In this document: positions 1 through 6,987 of the stretch, piece after piece
Layout: each line of letters begins with the position of its first letter
How positions within the stretch are numbered: position 1 is the first letter of the stretch
Assembly: GCA_947588665.1 (NCBI GenBank)
Contig: CANPYU010000017.1
Coordinates: forward strand, 1-13,100
DNA length: 13,100 nt
Source of the DNA: an uncultured Bacilli bacterium
Lineage (GTDB): Bacteria > Bacillota_I > Bacilli_A > RF39 > UBA660
Direction of reading: 5' to 3'
Notes under the pieces: generated by a model
Database searches by the model: none
What the model was told of the DNA's origin: nothing
The model's input: the letters and a program-made list of their open reading frames with translations, nothing else
Position numbers and translations under genes: made by a program

Positions 1-133
1 TAAATTTTAAATTAGAATTAATATAATCTAAAAACAAATTAATAAAATATTCTAAAATATAAGCATGAGAAAAAACATATTTAAAAGTTAAATCATCATT
101 TAAAAACTTAAAATCTTTTATTTCTGTAATCAT
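1..133 (-). CDS. PD-(D/E)XK nuclease-family transposase, N-terminal 44 residues only (runs off left edge)
   Basis: An open frame runs from ATG at 133-131 to the window edge without a stop. It is preceded by a perfect Shine-Dalgarno (AGGAGGTGAG, 141-150) seven bases upstream. The encoded start (MITEIKDFKFLNDDLTFKY, then VFSHAYILEYFINLFLDYI) aligns without gaps to the start of the transposase-like protein at 5965-6762, sharing the block DDLTFKYVFSH. It is therefore a second paralogue of the Rpn/PDDEXK transposase family. The catalytic region lies outside the window, so I cannot say whether the gene is intact. It follows the chaperonin gene on the same strand with about 200 bp between them, and I saw no convincing promoter in that gap. 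Confidence 0.75.
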   Translation of the reverse strand, partial: MITEIKDFKFLNDDLTFKYVFSHAYILEYFINLFLDYINSNLKF

Positions 134-313
134 CTTTTATCTCACCTCCTTTTTGTTACAATTATTTATCATAACATATTGAAAGTGAAATATTTGTCGA
201 ACCATGACTTAAATATTCGTTTTTGTTCCTATAGTTTTAAGTTTTTAAATCTTTTAGCTAATTTATCATTATATATTATAAAATTTAACTTTCTTTTTTA
301 ATATTTAGCATTA

Positions 314-340
314 TAAGAAAAAAGTAACGATTGTTATTTT
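314..340 (-). terminator. Weak putative terminator after the chaperonin operon
   Basis: On the minus strand AAAATAAC and GTTACTTT flank a four-base loop, with one mismatch. The hairpin is followed by a short T-rich tail (TTTCTT) and overlaps the chaperonin stop codon. The stem is AT-rich and imperfect, so this is only a candidate. The rest of the 134-338 gap shows nothing I can name apart from a ribosome binding site at 141-150. Confidence 0.35.
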
Positions 341-1868
341 ATATTTCTTCGGTTGGTAATGAGGTTGTTGGAGTTTTATATTCATTTATAATTAAGGTAT
401 TGGTGGTAAGTAACATACTTGCGATGGAAGTCGCATTTTTAAGCGCGGTTGTTAACACTTCTAGGCTGTCTATTACATTGGATGCTTTAATTTCTTCATA
501 ATTATTTGTTTCAACATTGTATATAACAGTAAAATTAGAAGATATGATTTTATTTATTATTTCTTTGGAATTTAAGGTGGCATTTTCTAATATTTGATTT
601 ATTGGAGCACTTAAAGCTTCTTTTAAGATGTTAGATGCAATAGTAGTATCGTTTAAGTTTAAACTACATTTTAAAAAGGTTAGGCCTCCACCAGGCGTGA
701 CTCCTTTTTGAGCAATATTTAAGGAACAAAGGGCATCTTTATAACGCATCAGTTTTTCTCGTCTTTCAGTTGTTGTTTGGGCACCAACTTTAATTTCTAT
801 AAATCCTTTATTTAGCATAGCTATTCTCTTAATGTCAAATTCACTTTTATTTTCTTTATTATTTAAAGATTTTAGATATAATTTTACGGAAGGAGTTTTT
901 AAATATTTAAAATTAGTAAATTCTTTAGAAATACTAATATGTTCTAAATTGCCTAGATTAGAATACTCTATCTTAGTATTATTAGAATATATTTTAGTAT
1001 TAGATATTGTTGCTAAATCTTTAAGAGTTATTTGTTCTTCATCACCATAATAAGGACTTTTTAAAAGAATAATAGGGGTGTTATTATTTAAATATAAATC
1101 TATAACATTATTTATAAAATTGGGATTATATTCTTGGGCTATTATTATTAAAGGAGTTTTTTCGGCCATTACTTTATTGATAATAGGGCTTATTTCTTCG
1201 AGATAATTTAACTCAGCATCATATATTAATAGTTTAGGATTTTGAAATTCAATTAAAGAAGTATTATTTAAAAAATAGGGTGATGCTAAATTTGTTTCAA
1301 TTTGATAACTTGTTAAATGATTAATTGTAGTTTCTTCTGTAGTATTTTCAGTAATATAAATGTTTTTTGGTCCAACTTTTTGATAGGCTGATGCTAAAAG
1401 AGTGCCAATTGAGGTGGAATTAGCCGAAATAGAAGCAATTTTAGTTATATCATTTTTATTAGGCTTATGACTTTCATTGGTAATATGTTTAATGGCTTCT
1501 TTAGTAGCTAAATCTAACTCTTTTTTTAAAACAATAGGACTATAACCTTTTTTTATAGCTTCAAGGCCTTTTAAATATAAACTTTCTAATAAAACTAAAG
1601 TAGTCGTGGTGCCATCGCCTACTAGTTCATTTGTTTTGATAGATGCTTCTTTGGCAAGTTCAAGAATGGTGTTAATAACTAAATCTTCACTGGCAATATT
1701 TTCGGCGATAGTTACTCCATCATTGGTTATAAAAGGGGTAAAGGCTGAATGGTCAATTATTGCATTACGACCTTTAGGTCCAATAGTACTTTTTACTGGT
1801 TCACATAATAATTTAATGGCTTCTATCATTTTTGTTTCTAATTCAGTATTACTTATTACTTTTTTCAT
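339..1868 (-). CDS. groEL: Divergent GroEL-type chaperonin (Cpn60 family)
   Basis: A 509-residue group I chaperonin homologue; the family forms ATP-driven folding rings in the cytoplasm. The ATP site is retained: IGPKGRN (29-35), TNDGVT with Asp50, GDGTTT (84-89, the Asp87 equivalent at Asp85), the Asp398 equivalent in YKDAL, and GVTPGGG near the C-terminal equatorial part. The apical domain keeps SPYF but is otherwise poorly conserved. The protein is about 30 residues shorter than typical GroEL and lacks the Gly-Gly-Met tail. ATG at 1868 is chosen because a GAGTG sits six bases upstream; a GTG at 1877 is in frame but has no ribosome binding site. The gene overlaps the end of the DUF4130 gene by 20 bp, implying translational coupling. 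No groES is in the window, so this may be a specialised paralogue rather than the housekeeping chaperonin. Family assignment is sure; the canonical role is not. Confidence 0.9.
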   Translation of the reverse strand: MKKVISNTELETKMIEAIKLLCEPVKSTIGPKGRNAIIDHSAFTPFITNDGVTIAENIASEDLVINTILELAKEASIKTNELVGDGTTTTLVLLESLYLKGLEAIKKGYSPIVLKKELDLATKEAIKHITNESHKPNKNDITKIASISANSTSIGTLLASAYQKVGPKNIYITENTTEETTINHLTSYQIETNLASPYFLNNTSLIEFQNPKLLIYDAELNYLEEISPIINKVMAEKTPLIIIAQEYNPNFINNVIDLYLNNNTPIILLKSPYYGDEEQITLKDLATISNTKIYSNNTKIEYSNLGNLEHISISKEFTNFKYLKTPSVKLYLKSLNNKENKSEFDIKRIAMLNKGFIEIKVGAQTTTERREKLMRYKDALCSLNIAQKGVTPGGGLTFLKCSLNLNDTTIASNILKEALSAPINQILENATLNSKEIINKIISSNFTVIYNVETNNYEEIKASNVIDSLEVLTTALKNATSIASMLLTTNTLIINEYKTPTTSLPTEEI

Positions 1869-2610
1869 TTTTATCACTCATTTCTAAGATATGTTTCCAA
1901 TATTTTTTGGGCATAAAATTTAATCTTAATTTTTCATTGCGTCTTTCTTTAATACCTATAGTATTATAAAAAGTACACCATAAATCTTCATATTCTAATT
2001 CATTTTTATTTAGTTCAATATCCATTTTAATAGTAGATGCTGGAATAAGATAATAATTCTTTTTATCATATATACTTATTATATCTCGTTTAATGTCTTT
2101 AATTAGCCAAAATTCACAAGATAATCTTTTTTTGAAATGTTCACTTAACAATAATAAACAATTGTTAGTAGGTTCTATCTCAGCATATAAGACTTTATTA
2201 GTTAGTTCTTGAAATCTTACAAAGCCTTTTAATTTATGGGCTTCTCTAGATACATAACTAGATATCTTTAAAGATTTGTCTACACATTTTAAATTACGCA
2301 TATTTAAAATATTATCTTTATATTTATAACAATTTAAATATAAATAATAGATAATTAATTCTTTATATGGTTCACTAGATAAATAAACATAGAACATAAC
2401 TTTTAAAGTTTCATGACCCCAGTTATTTTTTATGTTGTTAATAATTTGATAGTTATTAACTATTTTTAAATTTATTATTTCATCTAATAAATTAGCTTCA
2501 TAGTTTGTAGTCTTTATATCTAAAGGTTTAATTATATTTTTTATTAAAAGATTAATCAAGTTTAAAAGATTTAGAAAAGTACCATCATATAAATATATTT
2601 TATTAGCCAT
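1849..2610 (-). CDS. DUF4130 / TIGR03915-type protein, putative DNA-repair partner of the radical SAM protein
   Basis: A 253-residue protein that opens with the family's YLYDGTFLNLLNLI segment. It carries the hallmark REAHKLKGFVRFQE block (about 122-135) with AEIEPTNN just after it, and ends with IKERRNEKLRLNFMPKKYW (about 222-240). These are the signature blocks of the family annotated as 'probable DNA metabolism protein'. In other bacteria it is fused to, or next to, a uracil-DNA-glycosylase-like domain and is encoded beside a radical SAM protein of the TIGR03916 type. Here it stands alone, with no glycosylase domain. It overlaps the upstream radical SAM gene by 8 bp and the downstream chaperonin by 20 bp, so the three are almost certainly co-translated. 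The biochemical function is not established. No signal peptide or membrane segment is evident, so it is likely cytoplasmic. Confidence 0.85.
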   Translation of the reverse strand: MANKIYLYDGTFLNLLNLINLLIKNIIKPLDIKTTNYEANLLDEIINLKIVNNYQIINNIKNNWGHETLKVMFYVYLSSEPYKELIIYYLYLNCYKYKDNILNMRNLKCVDKSLKISSYVSREAHKLKGFVRFQELTNKVLYAEIEPTNNCLLLLSEHFKKRLSCEFWLIKDIKRDIISIYDKKNYYLIPASTIKMDIELNKNELEYEDLWCTFYNTIGIKERRNEKLRLNFMPKKYWKHILEMSDKNEKSNK

Positions 2611-3817
2611 TAAATAAACTCAACTGAGTTATAGAAGGTTTAGTTTGATGATGGTTTTCTAAGACTAGATTACTTTCAATAAATTCTTTGTTAAATAAAG
2701 ACTTATTAATAAAATATTTATTATTACATGTTATAAAATAACTGGCTCTTTTTAGGACCACTCCCATATTTTTTAAATCTTTAAAAGTTATTTTAAAATA
2801 TTTACGAGATTTAATTATTCTTTTAGCAGAAGTTACGCCTATTCCGGGAACTTTTAATAAATCATAATAAGAGGCAGTATTAATCTCTTTTGGGAATTCA
2901 TTTAAATGGCGAAGAGCATAATCGGCTTTAGGGTCAATTAATAAATTAAAATTGGGATTATCAAAAGATAAAATATCTTCAACTTTAAAGTTATAATAAC
3001 GAAGGAGCCAATCAGCTTGATAGAGGCGATGTTCTCTTGTTAGGGGAGGAGTTTTTAGGGTAGGGAGTAGCTTATCTTTATTAATGGGAATATAAGCTGA
3101 ATAAAAGACTCTTTTAAGATTATAAGTAGAGTACATATTACTACTTTTAGACATTATGTCGAGGTCAGTTTCATTTGTGGCACCAATAATCATTTGGGTA
3201 CTACTGCCCGCCGGAGTAAAATATTTATTTTTATTATCTTTTATTGTTTGCATAACTTTGGTAACGTTTGTTTCTTTTTTATTAGGGGCTAACAATTTTA
3301 AACCTTCTTCGGTTGGAAGTTCAATATTAGCACTCATTCTATCAACAAGTTTTCCTAATTTTTTTATTAAATACTCGGAACACCCAGGGATAGCTTTCGC
3401 ATGAATATAGCCATTAAAATGATATTTTTTTCGTAAAAGAGTAATAGTTTCAATTATTAATTCCATAGTATAATCAGGATTTTTTATAATACCAGAACTT
3501 AAAAATAGGCCTTCAATATAATTACGACGATAAAAATTCATGGTTATAGTGCATATTTCTTCCGGAGTAAATGTTGCTCTTTTAATATTATTACTTCTTC
3601 TATTTAAGCAATATTTACAATCAAAAATACAACAATTAGTTAATAATATTTTTAAAAGGGATATACATCTACCATCACTTGCGAAGGAGTGACAAATGCC
3701 AGAGTATGCGGCATTGCCTGTTCCACCAGTATTTATTCTTTTACTACCACTGGAAGAACATGAAGCATCATATTTGGCAGCATCCGCGAGAATAGTTAGT
3801 TTTTCTTTTAATTCCAT
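2603..3817 (-). CDS. Radical SAM protein with C-terminal helix-hairpin-helix, TIGR03916-type putative DNA modification/repair protein
   Basis: A 404-residue protein. Cys63-x3-Cys67-x2-Cys70 (in NCCIFDCKYC) is the radical SAM [4Fe-4S] motif. Further N-terminal cysteines (20, 42, 51) lie in a conserved-looking SGSKRINTGG and GICHSF region. A helix-hairpin-helix, LLKVPGIGVTSAKRII (about 320-335), points to DNA or nucleic-acid contact. The extreme C-terminus contains QLSLF (398-402), which matches the bacterial sliding-clamp-binding pentapeptide. The family is known to pair with DUF4130 proteins, as here, and has been proposed to act in DNA repair or modification; no reaction is established. ATG at 3817 has AGGTG six bases upstream. 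It is the first gene of a three-gene operon driven by the promoter at 3835-3863. Confidence 0.9.
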   Translation of the reverse strand: MELKEKLTILADAAKYDASCSSSGSKRINTGGTGNAAYSGICHSFASDGRCISLLKILLTNCCIFDCKYCLNRRSNNIKRATFTPEEICTITMNFYRRNYIEGLFLSSGIIKNPDYTMELIIETITLLRKKYHFNGYIHAKAIPGCSEYLIKKLGKLVDRMSANIELPTEEGLKLLAPNKKETNVTKVMQTIKDNKNKYFTPAGSSTQMIIGATNETDLDIMSKSSNMYSTYNLKRVFYSAYIPINKDKLLPTLKTPPLTREHRLYQADWLLRYYNFKVEDILSFDNPNFNLLIDPKADYALRHLNEFPKEINTASYYDLLKVPGIGVTSAKRIIKSRKYFKITFKDLKNMGVVLKRASYFITCNNKYFINKSLFNKEFIESNLVLENHHQTKPSITQLSLFNG

Positions 3818-3834
3818 TTATATCACCTAGATTA

Positions 3835-3863
3835 ATTATACCAACAAATGTATGCTTTGTAAA
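3835..3863 (-). promoter_or_regulatory. Sigma-A-type promoter of the radical SAM/DUF4130/chaperonin operon
   Basis: Minus-strand TTTACA (3858-3863), a 17-bp spacer and a perfect TATAAT (3835-3840). The predicted start of transcription falls only about ten bases before the start codon, so the leader is very short. Confidence 0.8.
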
Positions 3864-3873
3864 CAAATATTCG
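3860..3873 (-). promoter_or_regulatory. Possible LexA/DinR-like operator overlapping the -35 box
   Basis: Minus-strand CGAATATTTGTTTA agrees with the Bacillus-type LexA consensus CGAACRNRYGTTYC at 11 of 14 positions. It overlaps the -35 hexamer of the operon. The half-sites are degenerate (GAAT/GTTT rather than GAAC/GTTC) and the DNA is AT-rich, so a chance match is quite possible. Confidence 0.3.
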
Positions 3874-3910
3874 CATAATTTGATTAACAATTTTTGGACA
3901 TTATGACATA

Positions 3911-3936
3911 ATAAAAGCGATTTTTAAAAATCGCTT
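3911..3936 (-). terminator. Intrinsic terminator of the lipoprotein gene
   Basis: A perfect 22-bp palindrome (3915-3936, AAGCGATTT arms around a TTAA loop) includes two bases of the lipoprotein stop codon. It is followed on the minus strand by a short, interrupted T-run (TTTTATTATG). The symmetry would allow it to work in either direction. Confidence 0.65.
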
Positions 3937-5566
3937 ATTTAGTTCTAGTTAAAGTTGGTTGATATTCAGATATAGTACTTGTTTTGCCATTAACGGTCAA
4001 AGTATAATAACCAGTTTGGTTAGTTGGATAAGCAGGATGATATGCGATATCACAAGATGACATTTCTAATTTATCAATAACTACACTTCCTGCTGGTAAT
4101 ATATTATTAGATAAAGTATTTAATAATGAAGTATTTTCTAGAAGATTTAAGTTATACTTATTATTAATCGTTAAATTTTTGATGTATATATAATCTGTTA
4201 TTAAATTTAAAGCATCTGGATAAGTAGTATTTAAATTAATAGTTAGATTACCAATATAAGATGGTAAAGTTAAGCATTCATAATAATCTAATGGATTTTT
4301 ATTATTCCCATTAATGGTGATATTAGGAATTTCATCTAGCGAATATTGTCTTGCAAAATCAATAACTTTTTGAATGCTACTTATATCATTATCAGTTAAA
4401 ATATTTTGTGAAAAATCAATAGTTAAATTAACAATTTTATTACTTCTAGTTACTTTAGCATATGGAGTTAAACTATTAATATAGTTTAAAGTTTCAGTTT
4501 CACTTCCAACTACAGATAAAGGTAAATCATTAAATGAACCATTATATTTTTTTAAAGACGTTAAAGATTCTGCGCTTAAAAGGCCATTATAACTTGCAAT
4601 ATCAACGGTACTTCTTTTTGGTAAATCAAAAATTGTATCTTCAGTTGGTTCATAAGTTAAAACACTTAATTTAATTGGTGTTTGAGTTAAAATTTTAAAA
4701 TTTTTACCTAAACTAGCATTATCAATGATAGATAGTTCTTCAGTTTTATTATTAAGATTTATCGTTCCTTCAATTTTTTCGGTTAGGCCATCATTCGCGT
4801 CAAAAAGAATTTTTTTAGCAGGTAAAGAAGATACTACTTTTTTTAGTATTTCATTAGGATTTTGATTAGTAATATTTAATTTGACTGATTCTAATTTAGC
4901 AATTAGCAAATTATCAAAGGCATTAGTTAAAGCTTCAATATCTTCTTCATCTAAATTGTAATAAATTTCTAGAGAACCATTATTATTTGATAAAGAAGTG
5001 AATAGATTATTTAAAGTAGAAGCAGTTAAATATTTTAGCAAGTGACCATTTAGACTTAGAGATTCTAAATTAGGATAATCACTTAAAGCAATAGTGCCAT
5101 AAGGTACAGATAAATTTTCGCCATTTAAATCTAATTTTTTGATAAAATCATAATTTAAAGACTCATAGGGAACATTTTTACTCTTTTCAAAATTTATTTC
5201 TAGACCATATTCATTATTGCGAGAGCCATAGTAAAGAGCAGCTTCGTCTATATTACTATCATAATTTTCGTAATTTCCCTCTATGTATAAATAATATTCT
5301 GTACACTTCCAGTAATCACCACTAGTAATTAAATCATGAGAAGTAATATTTGGGCAATAATCATCGATGGTTATATTGGTGGCGCTTTGTATTTTGTTTT
5401 TTAGATTGCGATTATCTTCTTGTAATGCTGTTATCGTTTCTTTTAATTCATTATTTTCTTCTTTTAACTTAGCTTCACTAGAAGATGAACAACTAGAGGC
5501 ACTTATTAGAATAGTACCGGCTAAAAAAGAAGCAGATAAACTTCGTTTTAAATTAAATTTTTTCAT
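3935..5566 (-). CDS. Putative surface lipoprotein with coiled coil and leucine-rich-like repeats
   Basis: A 543-residue protein I cannot assign to a named family. A positively charged N-terminus and hydrophobic stretch (residues 1-25) end at ASS-Cys26, a slightly off-consensus lipobox (Ala rather than Leu/Val/Ile at -3), followed by a serine-rich linker. Residues about 29-62 (KLKEENNELKETITALQED onward) look like a coiled coil. The body has recurring L-x-L/I-x-I strand motifs such as LESLSLNGH, LESVKLNIT, NLTIDFSQN, NITINGNN, NLTINL and NLTINNK, suggesting an irregular leucine-rich-repeat or beta-helix fold. ATG at 5566 is chosen because AGGGGGA (5574-5580) precedes it and the mapped promoter would start transcription downstream of the alternative ATG at 5602. 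It is monocistronic, with its own promoter and terminator. It is probably anchored on the outer face of the membrane; the function is unknown. Confidence 0.8.
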   Translation of the reverse strand: MKKFNLKRSLSASFLAGTILISASSCSSSSEAKLKEENNELKETITALQEDNRNLKNKIQSATNITIDDYCPNITSHDLITSGDYWKCTEYYLYIEGNYENYDSNIDEAALYYGSRNNEYGLEINFEKSKNVPYESLNYDFIKKLDLNGENLSVPYGTIALSDYPNLESLSLNGHLLKYLTASTLNNLFTSLSNNNGSLEIYYNLDEEDIEALTNAFDNLLIAKLESVKLNITNQNPNEILKKVVSSLPAKKILFDANDGLTEKIEGTINLNNKTEELSIIDNASLGKNFKILTQTPIKLSVLTYEPTEDTIFDLPKRSTVDIASYNGLLSAESLTSLKKYNGSFNDLPLSVVGSETETLNYINSLTPYAKVTRSNKIVNLTIDFSQNILTDNDISSIQKVIDFARQYSLDEIPNITINGNNKNPLDYYECLTLPSYIGNLTINLNTTYPDALNLITDYIYIKNLTINNKYNLNLLENTSLLNTLSNNILPAGSVVIDKLEMSSCDIAYHPAYPTNQTGYYTLTVNGKTSTISEYQPTLTRTK

Positions 5567-5592
5567 TAAAAAATCCCCCTTAATAGAGAGAT

Positions 5593-5621
5593 ATTTTAGC
5601 ATAAAATAGCTTTATTGTCAA
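5593..5621 (-). promoter_or_regulatory. Strong promoter of the lipoprotein gene
   Basis: Minus-strand TTGACA (5616-5621, perfect -35), a 17-bp spacer ending in TGC (extended -10) and TAAAAT (5593-5598). The predicted start near 5587 supports the lipoprotein start codon at 5566. Confidence 0.85.
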
Positions 5622-5671
5622 ATTTATAATTATCTTAAATACTAAGTGTTGTATTGTAATTGATGTGAAAC

Positions 5672-5687
5672 GTTTATATATATAAAC
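5672..5687. repeat. 16-bp perfect palindrome after the transposase module ORF
   Basis: GTTTATATATATAAAC is fully self-complementary and lies just past the stop codon of the small ORF at 5693-5950. No T-run follows on the minus strand, so it is at best a weak terminator. It could also be an operator-type site. Confidence 0.5.
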
Positions 5688-5692
5688 AAATA

Positions 5693-5950
5693 TTATTTTA
5701 ATTTTAATATTTGTTTTTTAGATAGACCAGTGTATTTCATAATAGTTTCTATTAATATGTTATCTTGAAGCATTTTTTTAGCTATTTCTATATTCCTTTT
5801 TTTAGTTGCTAGTTTAGTAGCTTTTTTTGTTGCTTCTTCTGCAGCCTCAAATTTAACATCATCTATATAGTTTTCTAATCCATGTTTGGCACTTTCTTCT
5901 AACCATTCTTTTACTACTCTGATTGAATTTTCTACGTCTCTATTATACAT
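5693..5950 (-). CDS. Stand-alone C-terminal module of a PDDEXK-family transposase (tandem duplicate)
   Basis: An 85-residue ORF that is almost a copy of the last ~70 residues of the transposase immediately upstream (5965-6762). Both share ENSIRVVKEWLEESAKHGLE near the start and IAKKMLQDNILIETIMKYTG followed by LSKKQILKLK at the end. This end segment is the predicted helix-turn-helix-like tail usual in Rpn-family proteins. No nuclease domain is present. It differs by an inserted ATKKATKLATKK stretch. It has its own ATG and an AAGGAAG-type ribosome binding site about eight bases upstream, and lies 14 bp after the transposase stop, so it may be translated. It could be a decaying duplicate or a small DNA-binding modulator; the sequence cannot separate these. 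Confidence 0.6.
   Translation of the reverse strand: MYNRDVENSIRVVKEWLEESAKHGLENYIDDVKFEAAEEATKKATKLATKKRNIEIAKKMLQDNILIETIMKYTGLSKKQILKLK
5798..5833 (-). repeat. Three 12-bp tandem repeats coding for ATKK/ATKL/ATKK
   Basis: Minus-strand units GCAACAAAAAAA, GCTACTAAACTA and GCAACTAAAAAA are contiguous and in frame. They are present only in the downstream duplicate of the transposase tail and absent from the upstream copy. Confidence 0.75.
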
Positions 5951-5964
5951 CTATATTCTTCCTT

Positions 5965-6762
5965 TTATTTTAATTTTAATATTTGCTTTTTAGATAAACC
6001 AGTGTATTTCATAATAGTTTCTATTAATATGTTATCTTGAAGCATTTTTTTAGCTATAGACATCTTTTCTTCTTCGGCTGTTTCAAATTTAACATCTTCT
6101 ATATAGTTTTCTAACCCATGTTTGGCACTTTCCTCTAACCATTCTTTTACTACTCTTATTGAATTTTCCATATTTTTATCTCCTTTTCCAATATCCTCTA
6201 ATTCTTCTATACTCTCAGCATTAATCATTCTTAACCATCTGATAAATCTTTTTTCTTTATTTTTCTTTTTTGGTAATATATCATATCTTACTAAATATAA
6301 CTCTAAGTCTCCTTCATCTATTACTTTCTCAGTTATTTCTTCTCTAAAACTATAACTATTTACTACTTGATTATTTATTCTTCTAAAGTTTCCTTTCATA
6401 AAACTTATTCCAATTACTTTTTTTATCTTTTCATAGTTCTTTTCACCAGGTTTTATTTGTTCTAAACTTAACTTATTTAAATAAGTTAAACTCTTTTTAT
6501 ATTCTCTTTTAGAAAAGTTATTTTTATACATCTCTAAAGATATTATATAACCATTATCTAAAGTTACGACAATATCACCAAAGAAGGCTTTTACTTTTTC
6601 TTTATTAGGCAACATATAATCTTGAACTTTAATATTAGTTAAAGTTGCTTTATAATTTAATCCTACATATTCTAAAAATGAATTAATTAAATCTTGTAAT
6701 AAATATTCATGAGAAAAAACATATTTAAATGTTAAATCATCTCTTAAGGTTTTAAATTTCAT
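5965..6762 (-). CDS. Rpn-type recombination-promoting nuclease / putative transposase (PD-(D/E)XK superfamily)
   Basis: A 265-residue protein opening with DDLTFKYVFSHEYLLQDLIN, typical of the PDDEXK transposase family (PF12784/TIGR01784). The nuclease core is visible at GDIVVTLDNGYIISLEMYKN: Asp63, then Glu77-x-Tyr79. The family more often has Glu-x-Gln, so the active site is slightly unusual. The C-terminus (IAKKMLQDNILIETIMKYTG onward) is the usual short helical tail. Length is near the family norm, and the start is supported by AAGGGGGA about seven bases upstream. Rpn proteins act in RecA-independent recombination in E. coli. No clear terminal inverted repeats or target-site duplication were found, so I call the gene but not a complete insertion element. 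A paralogue starts at the left edge of the window. Confidence 0.85.
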   Translation of the reverse strand: MKFKTLRDDLTFKYVFSHEYLLQDLINSFLEYVGLNYKATLTNIKVQDYMLPNKEKVKAFFGDIVVTLDNGYIISLEMYKNNFSKREYKKSLTYLNKLSLEQIKPGEKNYEKIKKVIGISFMKGNFRRINNQVVNSYSFREEITEKVIDEGDLELYLVRYDILPKKKNKEKRFIRWLRMINAESIEELEDIGKGDKNMENSIRVVKEWLEESAKHGLENYIEDVKFETAEEEKMSIAKKMLQDNILIETIMKYTGLSKKQILKLK

Positions 6763-6859
6763 GGTACTTTCCCCCTTAAGCCCATTGTAAACCTAAAAGT
6801 GGGTTCAGTTCAAGAAAAACCGTTCGACAAATTCCGACATTTAATTTATTTATAATTTT

Positions 6860-6889
6860 AATATATTATACAATATATTTTTTGGTCAA
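6860..6889 (-). promoter_or_regulatory. Putative promoter of the transposase gene
   Basis: Minus-strand TTGACC (6884-6889), an 18-bp spacer and TATATT (6860-6865). A TATAAT also lies 13 bp from the -35, too close for normal spacing. The leader to the start codon is about 90 nt. It contains TTTGTCGAAC (6822-6831), also found near the left-edge paralogue. Confidence 0.55.
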
Positions 6890-6901
6890 GTATTTTTTTA
6901 T

Positions 6902-6935
6902 AAAAAAAGGAATAAATTTTAATAGTTATTCCTTT
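6902..6935 (-). terminator. Intrinsic terminator downstream of the lectin-like gene
   Basis: Minus-strand arms AAAGGAATAA and TTATTCCTTT pair perfectly across a ten-base loop and run into further T residues. It lies about 70 bp past the stop codon of the 7003-8259 frame. Confidence 0.8.
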
Positions 6936-6987
6936 AGTTTATAAGTTAAACTTTATGTACAATGTTATAATGCTTAAAAAATGTTTT

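Larger units (their letters stand above)
5693..6169. repeat. Tandem direct duplication (offset 272 bp) of the transposase 3' end
   Basis: Copy A is about 5693-5932 and copy B about 5965-6169. The 3'-most ~90 bp differ at only two positions that I counted. The block toward the 5' side differs at about nine of ~98. The copies are separated by an indel region where copy A carries extra 12-bp repeats. The high identity indicates recent duplication. Confidence 0.85.

Noticed and set aside
832..3404. Plus-strand open frames opposite the chaperonin and radical SAM genes
   Set aside because: They are antisense to strongly conserved proteins, have no plausible start signals, and resemble no family I know.
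5367..5609. 80-residue plus-strand frame opposite the lipoprotein start
   Set aside because: It is the complement of the coiled-coil and signal-peptide codons and spans the lipoprotein promoter; no ribosome binding site.
6763..6840. tRNA-like GGTTCA motif and small hairpins upstream of the transposase
   Set aside because: No cloverleaf can be built around it; pairings are only four bases long.
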